From: UBA822 sp965249775
Lineage (GTDB): Bacteria; Gemmatimonadota; Gemmatimonadetes; Longimicrobiales; Gaopeijiaceae
DNA length: 64,000 nt
Assembly: GCA_965249775.1 (NCBI GenBank)
Contig: OZ252253.1
Span: forward strand, 4,216,001 to 4,280,000
Reading direction: 5' to 3'
Shown piece after piece: positions 25,198-33,629 of the stretch. Within the stretch, counting starts at the first letter, position 1. Each line of letters starts with the position of its first letter. The notes beneath the pieces are model-generated. The model had not been told where the DNA came from, ran no database searches, and saw only the letters and a list, made by a program, of their open reading frames with translations. The translations under genes were made by a program, and so were the position numbers.

Positions 25198-27365
25198 GGG
25201 ACCCGACACCCGGCCCCCACCACTTCCGACAGCCCCTGACGGGGCAGCAGGCGGAGTCGGTAACCCCCCGACGGGACCGACGCCGGCACCCAGCGTGCCT
25301 CCCACAGGTATCCGTCGCCTCTCTTTTCGACCGCCTGCACCTGTACCTCTGGATTCGCATCGTCGGCCAGTAAGCCCCACTGGCCGGCGCTTTCCCGCTC
25401 GATCTGAACGATCGAAGCCTCCGCCGGGATCAAGGTGCCCGGTCTGAGATCGGTCCAGCGGATTCGCACTTCCTCCGGACCGCAAACGCCGTCGAGTACT
25501 TCTCGGGTGAACCCCGCGGGAATCGGACGAGGCGCCCAAAAGTGGGTAGGGCTTTCCTCGTGGAACGCCAGGGCTGCGCTCACGGCGACGGTCGGACTCC
25601 CGTTACGGAGGCTGGCGGCCAACTCCCCCAACTCGTACGCGAGCATTTCGGCCGTGTTGGGCCCGTACAGGGTCGAGCCCCCCTCGTAGTACTGCGCTTC
25701 GTATTCCTCTGCACTGGCTACGTAGCTCGCGTAACCGTTCGCCAGACTGACGGCGAGTGCACGTTGGACGCCGGCCGGCGCGCTCCCGAGGATGGTCTCC
25801 CGGATCAGCGCGCCGACCTCGGTGGTCGGCTCTACCGGCACTGACCCCATCAAGACATCGCCCAACCGGTACACGCCGAGCTGGAGAACCTGCGGCATCG
25901 TGTGCTCTTTGATCAGGAACCCGAGCTGGGTCTTCTTGTGACCGAAGCAACCGTCAGGCGTGGCTCGCGCCGCCGACCCGCCCTCGTCGAAGTTCATATC
26001 GATGAAGAAGACGCGGTGCTTCCAGGTGCGGATGTAGCCCTTCTCCGCACTCCCGACTCCGGAAGCTCCCATACGTGGGGGCCAGCAGATCTGATACGGG
26101 CCGGCGTAAGTGCGGAGGTCTATAGTGGCGAACGCACGACCGATGGACAGATCGGGCGAGAGAGCGGGGGCGGCCCGGTCGAAGATCTCGATGGTGCGTG
26201 CTCCGAGGGCCGTGGCGAAAGAATCCACTTCCAGCCGCGTTCTGTCGAGGCACGATTCGACTTCCGATATCGGTGCCCGCCACGCCTCCGGCGCGGGGAG
26301 TGTTCTCGGACCGGCGGGCCGGCGTTCCGGGAGGAAACGGTACAGGCGGCACGGCACCGGGTCGCGCAGGTTCGCGCCGATGTCGCCGTGGGCGCCCTGC
26401 GCGAGCAGGAAGTACGCCCCACCGGCCGGGGTCGAGCCTGCCGCGGGAGTACCTGCCGTGACGGCCCGGGCGGCCCGGATGTGGTCCTCGACCGTCCGCG
26501 CAATCACGCCATGAATGTCCGAGTCGAAGAGATTGTTGGAGGCCGGGATGTTGCTACTGTGGATTGGGAAAACGGCGTAGCCGCCGTGAGGCGCACAGTT
26601 CGCCCACTGCTGGTCGCAACGATCGATGCGGAGGAGCGCGAAGGTCGAATCGACCGCCTGCTGGTCGGGCCGGCGGGATGCTGCAGGATTGACCGTCACT
26701 CGCGGTGTGCTGTTCCGCTGGTAGGCTTCGTAGCTCCGGTTGAACGTGAAATCCCAGACCGGCTCGAAACGCCAACCCGCTCGGGCGGGCTGCAGATCCG
26801 AGGCGGCATCCTCTACGGCACCGGCGATTCCGTCGATCAAGAAGTCGGTGACCACGGCGTCGAAGCCGGCGAAGCGGCCCGCGTTCTCGTTGTATCCGTC
26901 CGCGGCGAAGAAATTTCCTGGGCCCGAATGCGTGTGGGTGGCCGAAAGGAGCAGACGATCGGCCCCGATCCCGGTGCCAGACTGCAGGATCCGATCGGCG
27001 ACTCTGCGATGGAGGACCAGCGAGACCATCCCCAGATCGGCGACCACCAGCGCGACGCGCTCACCCGCGTCGTCCTCCATAACGATCGCCCGGGCGTACA
27101 ACCGCTGGCGAAAGCCCACCGCCTGCCGGCTGTCGGCAGAGAACGCGCTCATTCCCACGCCCGGTGGTGGTGTGATGTCTCGAGCACCGAATCCGGCGAG
27201 GAGACCGCCCGGCACGGGCGCAGGGGGCGGAGCGATGGGCGCCGGCGACAGTGGCTGCGGCAGCGCCGTCTCCTGGATGGAGGCACACCCGCTGAGACCC
27301 ATCGATCCAATGAGGCCCAGCGATCCGATGAGGCCCAGTACGCTCCAGCCTACAGGTCTTGGCAT
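25194..27365 (-). CDS. Neutral/alkaline ceramidase-like lipoprotein
   Basis: 723 residues from ATG 27365, with GAGAGGGAGCT upstream; a longer frame from 27497 is rejected because it lacks a signal. The N-terminus is a lipoprotein signal peptide with lipobox LSGC, and its core is an 18-bp duplication (LGLIGS, LGLIGSM). The catalytic domain has the zinc motif ATHTHSGPG near residue 150. The position matching the nucleophile motif of neutral ceramidases (N-x-GDVSPN) reads GAHGDIGANLRD here, near residue 325: the Ser is Gly and the Pro is Ala. Ceramidases cleave the amide bond of ceramide; this one may lack that activity or use another mechanism. The start lies inside the upstream barrel gene, so the two are coupled. 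Confidence 0.82.
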   Translation of the reverse strand: MPRPVGWSVLGLIGSLGLIGSMGLSGCASIQETALPQPLSPAPIAPPPAPVPGGLLAGFGARDITPPPGVGMSAFSADSRQAVGFRQRLYARAIVMEDDAGERVALVVADLGMVSLVLHRRVADRILQSGTGIGADRLLLSATHTHSGPGNFFAADGYNENAGRFAGFDAVVTDFLIDGIAGAVEDAASDLQPARAGWRFEPVWDFTFNRSYEAYQRNSTPRVTVNPAASRRPDQQAVDSTFALLRIDRCDQQWANCAPHGGYAVFPIHSSNIPASNNLFDSDIHGVIARTVEDHIRAARAVTAGTPAAGSTPAGGAYFLLAQGAHGDIGANLRDPVPCRLYRFLPERRPAGPRTLPAPEAWRAPISEVESCLDRTRLEVDSFATALGARTIEIFDRAAPALSPDLSIGRAFATIDLRTYAGPYQICWPPRMGASGVGSAEKGYIRTWKHRVFFIDMNFDEGGSAARATPDGCFGHKKTQLGFLIKEHTMPQVLQLGVYRLGDVLMGSVPVEPTTEVGALIRETILGSAPAGVQRALAVSLANGYASYVASAEEYEAQYYEGGSTLYGPNTAEMLAYELGELAASLRNGSPTVAVSAALAFHEESPTHFWAPRPIPAGFTREVLDGVCGPEEVRIRWTDLRPGTLIPAEASIVQIERESAGQWGLLADDANPEVQVQAVEKRGDGYLWEARWVPASVPSGGYRLRLLPRQGLSEVVGAGCRVP

Positions 27366-28219
27366 AGCTCCCTCTCTGGACGGCAACGTGGAAAGGTGAG
27401 TCGCAGCCCTACGGCCCACCACCACCGAAACGGGTCGCTCGGCCCGCCGACCGGCACCCCCACGAGCTTGGTCTCCGGTTCGAGGCCCCACACCCAATGC
27501 GAATCGACCGTGAACGAAGCCGCGAAAGGACCGGCGGAAATCGGCAGGAGCGTCGTGCGAAGCGAAATGTCGAAGTGTGTGAAGCCCCGTTCGGCAAAAT
27601 TGTAGTCGGACGGCTCGGTGTCATCGACGCTGCGCTCTTGCCCGAGGGCGATCCCGCTCCGGCCCTCCAGAAAAATCGATCCAAGCGGTATGACCAGCCC
27701 TACCCAAACCGGAATCTGCAGCGCGGCGGCAACCTCGCCGTAGACTCCGCCGACCCGGTCGACATCCCAGAAGACGAGCGCCTCACTCAGCAATGGAGTC
27801 CCTGACATTGCCCCCCGTGCCCCGACGTACACCTCCCACGTGTTCCCTCTCCGGTAGTCCGTTCCCGGCGCTGGATCTCGCAAGAAGTAACCGGTCAGCC
27901 CCGCTAGCACTTCACCTCGGTTCCCACCAAGGGAGGCCTCGATCCACGGGCTCGTCTCGAAGGCCCAGCGCTCCGGAAGACCCTCGGGCTCGGACGACAG
28001 ATCCGTGAGCGACCAAACGCCGGCGGTCAACATGAGATCATCCCAAGCGAGGGACCCGTATGCGGCGTACTGGATGTTGAACCCCGGGTCCAACTGCAAG
28101 CCCCGCCATTCGTACTTGCTCGCCAGCTCGATGTCCGCCTCGAGCGTCCGCTCCTGCGCGGACAGCATGATCGGCGAAATGACGACTGAGAGAAACGTAA
28201 GGGTCCGGTAGCGCCTCAT
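27350..28219 (-). CDS. Predicted outer-membrane beta-barrel protein, unknown function
   Basis: 289 residues from ATG 28219 with AGGGA upstream. A signal peptide (MRRYRTLTFLSVVISPIMLSA) is followed by alternating hydrophobic and polar strands (LEADIELASKYEWRGLQLDP, TAGVWSLTDL, EVLAGLTGYFL, YGEVAAALQIPVWVGLVI) and ends in VGLRLTFP, as expected of an 8-12 strand barrel, although extra Arg/Cys-rich residues follow the last strand. SKYEWRGLQLDPG resembles the start of TorF-type/DUF porin-like families, but I cannot assign one. Its end overlaps the start of the ceramidase-like gene by 16 bases, suggesting a shared transcript and perhaps a shared substrate path. Confidence 0.72.
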   Translation of the reverse strand: MRRYRTLTFLSVVISPIMLSAQERTLEADIELASKYEWRGLQLDPGFNIQYAAYGSLAWDDLMLTAGVWSLTDLSSEPEGLPERWAFETSPWIEASLGGNRGEVLAGLTGYFLRDPAPGTDYRRGNTWEVYVGARGAMSGTPLLSEALVFWDVDRVGGVYGEVAAALQIPVWVGLVIPLGSIFLEGRSGIALGQERSVDDTEPSDYNFAERGFTHFDISLRTTLLPISAGPFAASFTVDSHWVWGLEPETKLVGVPVGGPSDPFRWWWAVGLRLTFPRCRPERELCQDL

Positions 28220-28299
28220 GTTGTCCCTGACTCTAGACTAGACCCGGTGCCCGACGCCCGACGGCATCCCGACGGGATGATGATGTGACGATATCTTGA

Positions 28300-29415
28300 C
28301 TAGAACCCCGCGCCCATCGACAGATAGAACTTCGTCCGGTCCTCACCTCGAGCCACCGTCAGGCCTAGGGTGTACTTGGGCTCGAACACGGAAATCCAGA
28401 TACCACCGCCCGCAGCGACGTGCCACTTGTCCGACGTCTCACCTTCCAGGTAGACGCGTCCGGCATCGACCAGTCCGTGGATTCCCAAGGTGCCGGGCAG
28501 CAGGATGTAAAAGTCCGTCACAGGAAGCCGAAGTTGAGCGCTCGTCAGGATCGAGGCGTCACCGACAAATCGATCCGACGTAAACCCCCGAAGGGATGAG
28601 CCGCCCCCGATCCGCGCACCGTCGAAGTAGGGGTAGGTCCCCCAGACCTTCTCTGCTCGGGCCTTGAGCGACAGCACGGGCCCCCCGAGCCCGAGGTTGA
28701 TCGACGCGGATCCACGAATGCCGACGTAGGGCTCGGCGACGTCCAGAATCGACGGGTAGTAACGCCCCTCGATCTCGAGCAGGCCCCCCCGCGAGGCAAG
28801 GGCCGGCTCATCGCGGCTGTCCCATGTCAGACCTCCCACGAGACCGGCTTGGCTGAAGTCGTCGAAGCCGTATGGCCGTTCTATCGCCAGGAATGTGGCT
28901 TCCTCGTCGACGGGAGTTGAAAAGCGGAAGACGGGTCCCACGGAGAACGACCAACCGTCGGGAAGAGTCGGTGCGACCCCGAGGTTCGCACCGATGAAGG
29001 CCCGATCCGCTTCGAAGAAGTCGTCGGAATTGGACGTTGCCGTCCGGTTGCCCATTCCGAAATAATTTCGAACCTCCCTCGTGGAGCCCTCGATGTCGAA
29101 AACTCCTCGTAACGCGGCCCGCGTGATCGAAAAGTCGTACTTCAGTTGACTGCTCACACCGAACTCGACTGGATTGATTGCCGCGCTCAGCGTCAGCCTG
29201 TTCTTGTAGGGGTGGTGGCGGAAGCCGTAGGTGTCTCTGCGGAGGACCCCACCGATGAAGAGACCGACGTCGGTATTCGCACCAACGAGCGGGAAGCTGA
29301 ACCACCGTGAGCCCCAATCGCGCGGTGGAGCCTGGTGGGACGCCGCCTCCGTATCGTCGGGCTCCTCGTATTCCGATTCGTCGATCGATACTCCCGAAGC
29401 GGCCGTGAAGTCGGA
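28300..29415 (-). pseudogene. Omp85/BamA-type barrel (surface antigen domain), 5'-truncated
   Basis: The minus frame from 29415 to 28300 encodes an Omp85-type barrel: WFSFPLVGANTDVGLFIGG and LRRDTYGFRHHPYKNRL early, GGGSSLRGFTSDRFVGD (the conserved L6-loop RGF region), then FEPKYTLGLTVARGEDR and FYLSMGAGF at the end. There is no start codon between a TAG at 29416-29418 and a GTG at 29157, although barrel-like residues already appear before that GTG. Families of this kind start with POTRA or phosphoesterase domains of hundreds of residues, so most of the N-terminus is gone. GTG 29157 could make a 285-residue barrel fragment without a signal peptide. See the finding on the adjacent truncated receptor. 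Confidence 0.72.
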
Positions 29416-29474
29416 CTATATCGGTGCGCTCTTCCCGGGCAGGGCTCCAATCGCCGACTGGATGACTTGCTCGC

Positions 29475-31817
29475 TCACGCTCCGTCGTCGTTGAAGTCGA
29501 AGCACTCCTCACTGACGAAGGAGAACGAGCCCGTGACGATGACCTCATTGGTGACGTGGAGCTCGAAGCCCAAGTCGGCCCCCCACAGGTTCACGTCTCC
29601 GAAGTTCCGTGACAGCACCAGGAGATCAGAGCCGCTCCTTTGATCGGGAGTGATTGTGCCCAGGGGAGTCTGCGCCAAGCCTGCGACGATGTTCGCGACG
29701 TCTTCCGCCGTGACCGCTCCGGACGCCAGAAGTGCGGTCAGGCGGTGCGTCACGAACTCCTGGATCGACTCCGGTGTGAGGAACACCGACGGCGTTTCGA
29801 TACGGAGGGGGCCCACGAAGTCGCTGATCGAACTCGAATACACGTCGACCGAGAGAGACAACCTGTCGGCGATGAGTCCCTTGTAGCCCAGTTCGATCGT
29901 ATTGGTAATGGCTGATCGAAGGGGGTCGATTGCCTGCGGCCCACCTTCTGGAAGGAAGGTCCCGGCCTCCTGGTTGAAGGTCAGGAGCCCCGAGGCCAAA
30001 GCGGGGTCGCCCGGGTCGCTGCCCGGGCTCATGAGGAAAGTGGCGATCGGAAGGACCGTGCTGTCCGCCAGTGCCAACGCTTGAAGGACATCGTTCCAGA
30101 GCAACGTGCCGTCTGCAGGAAGCTTCTGATTGGGTGCGAAGGGCGAGTACATGCACAGACCCTCGAACCCGCCCTCGCAGCGATCCTCATACGTCAAGCC
30201 GGTGAAGGGAGTCCCCAGCGCCCTCACGTCGTAACCCAACCCTCCCCCCAACGGAATGCGGCCCGCTACCAGGTCCAGAAAGAGATTGTTGGTGGTGGGC
30301 GTGGCGAAGGCGCGGTTGTACGTCAGGCGGAAGTGGTGGCCTTCTTCCGGAGTGAACACGATGCCCACGCGCGGGGAGAAGTTGGGATCCTCGAGTCGAT
30401 AGTTCTTATCCACCCGCACGGCCGCCACGAAGTCGGCCTGATCGGAGAGCCTGGTCCGGGAGTGGAGGTAGCCACCGACTTCACTGATCACGTCGTCGTC
30501 CTCGTTCTCAGTCCGCCGAAGGTCGATCCCGGCCACCCATTCCTGCTGCTCGCCAGACTCGAAGGAATACCGGGTCTGGGCGACGATCGTCAGCGACTCG
30601 TCCACGATGGGGGTTCCGGTTCTGAGCAGGTACGTGTCTCCCGAGTTGCTCTGATTAAGAAACGCTTGCGCGAACAGTCCACCCTTCTGGATGCGAGCTT
30701 GTCCATACATGTACCGCCATTCCGAAGCCTGCGCGGCACCCAGTGGGGTCAGCTCGATGCCTTGGATCTGGTTGATCCCTCCAGCGAGGACGATCTCTCC
30801 TGCCCCCTGTCCCCAGGGCCGCAGATCCAGCCGTAGGTCACCAGAAAAGCGCTGCGTATCGAAGTCTCGCCGGCCGATGAGCGGGTTGGCCGGACTACGG
30901 TTGGCCTCCTCCACGGGATCGACGTGCTCCCATTCGTTGCCTTGGAAATACTGTCCCGAAAGCTTCACACCAACCCTCTCGCTCAGCCGGGAGGCGTGCC
31001 GAAAGACGCCCTCGAAGACGCTTCGCTCCCCTCCCGACAGGCTGACGTCCGTCCCCGGGCGATCGATGGGAGACGACGTGATCACATGCAGCACCCCCGC
31101 GGCGGTGTTGGGGCCGTACAAGGCCGCCGCGGGCCCGAGCACCAACTCGATTCGCTCCACGTCGAAGACTGTGGTGGGAATCATGTTGTACGCGTTGAGC
31201 CGGAGCGACGGCAGCCGTGCGTACCGGTTGTCCACAAGCACGAGCAGCGCGCCGCTGAAGACGTTATTGAAACCCCGTCCCACGATGTTGCTGGGAGTCA
31301 GGCCGGTCTGTGCCACGTCCATCCCGGGGAGGCCAGCGATCGACTGGGCGAGTGTCGGCCCTCCCCAGGTGCGGACTTGCTCACCCTGGACGACGATCAC
31401 ACGCGCGGGCGTGGTGGACGTGGGTTCGGACCGCCAGGGCTCCGCCGTCGCGACCACGGGGTCGAGCATGAAGGAAAAGGGATCCAACGAGACCGCGATC
31501 TCGGTCACCTCGCCGGCGATCACTTCGACGTCGATCCGCGCCTGTGCGTACCCCGGGCTCTCGACTACCAGAGAGTAGATGCCCGAGACGAGGGAGAGCT
31601 CGAGCTGGCCGAAGGAGTCGGTCTCGAACTGGCCGGAGGGGCCGGTAAGGGGAGCCCGCGTCTCGAGCCCGATGACCCTAGCGCCTTCGACGGGAGTCCC
31701 ATCGCTCGTATCCGTTATGGTTCCTCGCAGGGTGCCCGTCTGGGCATGGACGAGGGGCGCCATCAGAAGGAGGAGTGCGACTGGGACCGTAATCGAGACA
31801 GAAAGTCGGCAGCTCAC
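29475..31817 (-). CDS. TonB-dependent receptor with CarboxypepD_reg domain, 3'-truncated
   Basis: 780 residues from GTG 31817, which overlaps the stop of the cyclase-TonB gene by four bases (GTGA). A signal peptide ends in VHAQ. Residues about 27-110 are a CarboxypepD_reg-like domain (GTLRGTITDTSDGTPVEGARV). The plug (about 120-235) shows VVQGEQVRTWGGPTLAQSIAGLPG, GFNNVFSGALLVLVDNR and VERIELVLGPAAALYGPN. The barrel follows, but the frame stops at FSFVSEECFDFNDDGA, in an extracellular loop, and lacks the remaining roughly 100-130 residues and the C-terminal strand needed for insertion. The protein is therefore probably non-functional here. Ligand unknown. Confidence 0.85.
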   Translation of the reverse strand: MSCRLSVSITVPVALLLLMAPLVHAQTGTLRGTITDTSDGTPVEGARVIGLETRAPLTGPSGQFETDSFGQLELSLVSGIYSLVVESPGYAQARIDVEVIAGEVTEIAVSLDPFSFMLDPVVATAEPWRSEPTSTTPARVIVVQGEQVRTWGGPTLAQSIAGLPGMDVAQTGLTPSNIVGRGFNNVFSGALLVLVDNRYARLPSLRLNAYNMIPTTVFDVERIELVLGPAAALYGPNTAAGVLHVITSSPIDRPGTDVSLSGGERSVFEGVFRHASRLSERVGVKLSGQYFQGNEWEHVDPVEEANRSPANPLIGRRDFDTQRFSGDLRLDLRPWGQGAGEIVLAGGINQIQGIELTPLGAAQASEWRYMYGQARIQKGGLFAQAFLNQSNSGDTYLLRTGTPIVDESLTIVAQTRYSFESGEQQEWVAGIDLRRTENEDDDVISEVGGYLHSRTRLSDQADFVAAVRVDKNYRLEDPNFSPRVGIVFTPEEGHHFRLTYNRAFATPTTNNLFLDLVAGRIPLGGGLGYDVRALGTPFTGLTYEDRCEGGFEGLCMYSPFAPNQKLPADGTLLWNDVLQALALADSTVLPIATFLMSPGSDPGDPALASGLLTFNQEAGTFLPEGGPQAIDPLRSAITNTIELGYKGLIADRLSLSVDVYSSSISDFVGPLRIETPSVFLTPESIQEFVTHRLTALLASGAVTAEDVANIVAGLAQTPLGTITPDQRSGSDLLVLSRNFGDVNLWGADLGFELHVTNEVIVTGSFSFVSEECFDFNDDGA

Positions 31818-33439
31818 TCGGGGGCCTCGAAGATGACCGGGAACTGAAAGCCCTGAACGTTGACGTCTACGCCGAACCGCTTGGCGGGTGTGAACCTAAT
31901 AATCCCTGAACGGGCTACCGTGAGGGCGGCCTCGTTCAGGCTCTGGTGGCGGCACTCGCACTGCTCCCACACTTGAGCGTCCAGGACATACCCGTTCTCG
32001 TCGATCGTGAGCTCGAGAGTGACTCGACCTCCGATGTTGTCGTCGCGGAGAAGCGGGGGATAGTTGTCGTTGACCGCCTGGGTGACCGAATCCTCGTTGA
32101 GGAGCAACGGCGGCTCCGTGACCTCGCTCGGCAGGTAGGTCTTCTCCTGGTCCACCTCTTGGGGAGCTATCGAGTCACTCGCGGCATCCTCCTCGACCTC
32201 CTCGGGCTCGGCAGCGCCAAACGTGAAGATGGCCCCAACGCTGAGACTGTCCGCGGAGACGTGGAGGGTGATCTGGCCCAGGCCTTGACCCTCCAACATC
32301 CCCGCTTCCGACACCGTGGCGACGGCTGGGTCGCTGGACTCAAAGGACGCCTCGAGCGGCCGACCGTCCTGGTCGGTGACCTCGATCGTCGCCGTGTCAC
32401 CGAGGGCGAGGGTGCCGCCGTCGGGTGAGAGGTTCAGCGCCGTGACGGCCTCGATCACGTGGGCCGTGGCAGTCCCCCTGACGCCGTCGATCGTGGCCGT
32501 CACGCTCACCCTACCGGGAGACAGCGCGACCAGCATGGGCTGGGCTCCGCTCCCATCCACCCGTGCGATCGACGAATCGCTCGCCACCCAGTCCACGCGC
32601 GGGCTGCTCACCGGATCGCCGCCCGCCGTGGCTGCCGTCGCGCTCAACTGCACCCGGTCCCCTACCCGCAGCGTGTCCCGAGGAAGCGCCACCACCACGC
32701 TCGCGACCCTCGGGAGCGGGTCGGCCGTGGGCGGGCGCACGACAACCGGAGCCGGCTGGACTTCCTGGGTGTCTGGTGGAGAGGACGGTCCGGATGTCGC
32801 CCCGGAGGGCGGCGGCGGCCCGCCCGCATCGCGCGGCCAGAAAACCACGACTGCGGCCACCGAGAGGACGGCTGCGGTCGCCCCCAGCCACCGGCGTGGT
32901 CGTCCCACCAGTTCCCCGCGTGTTGGCACGACCAAGCCCTCCGCGACCACGGCATACACGCCGAGGGGATGCTCGACATTCTTTAGATCAAAGCGCCCAA
33001 GGGAGGCTGAAGACAGTCCAGGCTGGTTCTTGATCTCGTCTTGGGCTTTTTCGGAGATCAGAACGCTCCCCGCCCTACCTAGTGACTGAACCCGTGCCGC
33101 GATGTTGACGCTATCGCCGTATACGCCTTGGGTGTCGTGAGAGATTTCGCCAACGTGGATGCCGATCCGTAGAGGAACGGCGGGGTCTTCCTGGAGGTCC
33201 TTCTGCACCTGGATCGCGGCGCGCACGGCTTCAACTGCACTAGAGAAAACCGAGAGACTTCCGTCACCAAGGTACTGAAGAAGTTCACCTCCATGAGCGC
33301 CAAGGGCTTGCTCCAGAACACGACGATGCCGAAAGCGCACAGCGCGGGCGGCTTTTTCGTCATTCTGCATGATGGCCGTGTAGCCCACCACGTCCGTAAA
33401 CATGACTGCGACGAGTCGGCGCTCTATAGAATCCGTCAC
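31814..33439 (-). CDS. Cyclase-TonB hybrid: class III cyclase, one TM helix, two BIG2-like domains, TonB C-terminal domain
   Basis: 541 residues from GTG 33439, chosen over GTG 33463 because GAGGAGAG stands six bases upstream. Residues 5-170 are a class III cyclase with metal Asp16 (FTDVVGY) and Asp59 (LGDGSLSVF) and Asn112/Arg116 (SVNIAARV), so it is predicted active in the cytosol. Residues 184-201 are a single helix (WLGATAAVLSVAAVVVFW), followed by a Pro-rich linker (205-245) and two bacterial Ig-like (BIG2) domains at about 245-330 and 331-407, then an acidic linker and a TonB C-terminal domain at 452-541 (YPPLLRDDNIGGRVTLELTI and the final IIRFTPAKRFG). The periplasmic end should bind the TonB box of an outer-membrane receptor; the next gene is such a receptor, overlapping by four bases. 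Confidence 0.9.
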   Translation of the reverse strand: MTDSIERRLVAVMFTDVVGYTAIMQNDEKAARAVRFRHRRVLEQALGAHGGELLQYLGDGSLSVFSSAVEAVRAAIQVQKDLQEDPAVPLRIGIHVGEISHDTQGVYGDSVNIAARVQSLGRAGSVLISEKAQDEIKNQPGLSSASLGRFDLKNVEHPLGVYAVVAEGLVVPTRGELVGRPRRWLGATAAVLSVAAVVVFWPRDAGGPPPPSGATSGPSSPPDTQEVQPAPVVVRPPTADPLPRVASVVVALPRDTLRVGDRVQLSATAATAGGDPVSSPRVDWVASDSSIARVDGSGAQPMLVALSPGRVSVTATIDGVRGTATAHVIEAVTALNLSPDGGTLALGDTATIEVTDQDGRPLEASFESSDPAVATVSEAGMLEGQGLGQITLHVSADSLSVGAIFTFGAAEPEEVEEDAASDSIAPQEVDQEKTYLPSEVTEPPLLLNEDSVTQAVNDNYPPLLRDDNIGGRVTLELTIDENGYVLDAQVWEQCECRHQSLNEAALTVARSGIIRFTPAKRFGVDVNVQGFQFPVIFEAPE

Positions 33440-33629
33440 GGCTCTCTCCTCGGGCCGCTCCACACTCCCAGTGACCAGACCTTGACGGCATCAGACACAG
33501 GCGTACTCCGGGATCAGACTGTGGTCAACATCCGAGAGCGGGCCGGTAGGCGCAAGCAGAAGCCTGTCGGACGCCTGTGATCGCCGTCTGGGCGGCATGG
33601 GGTGGCCGTCGTTTCGTGTTTGGCGGGCT

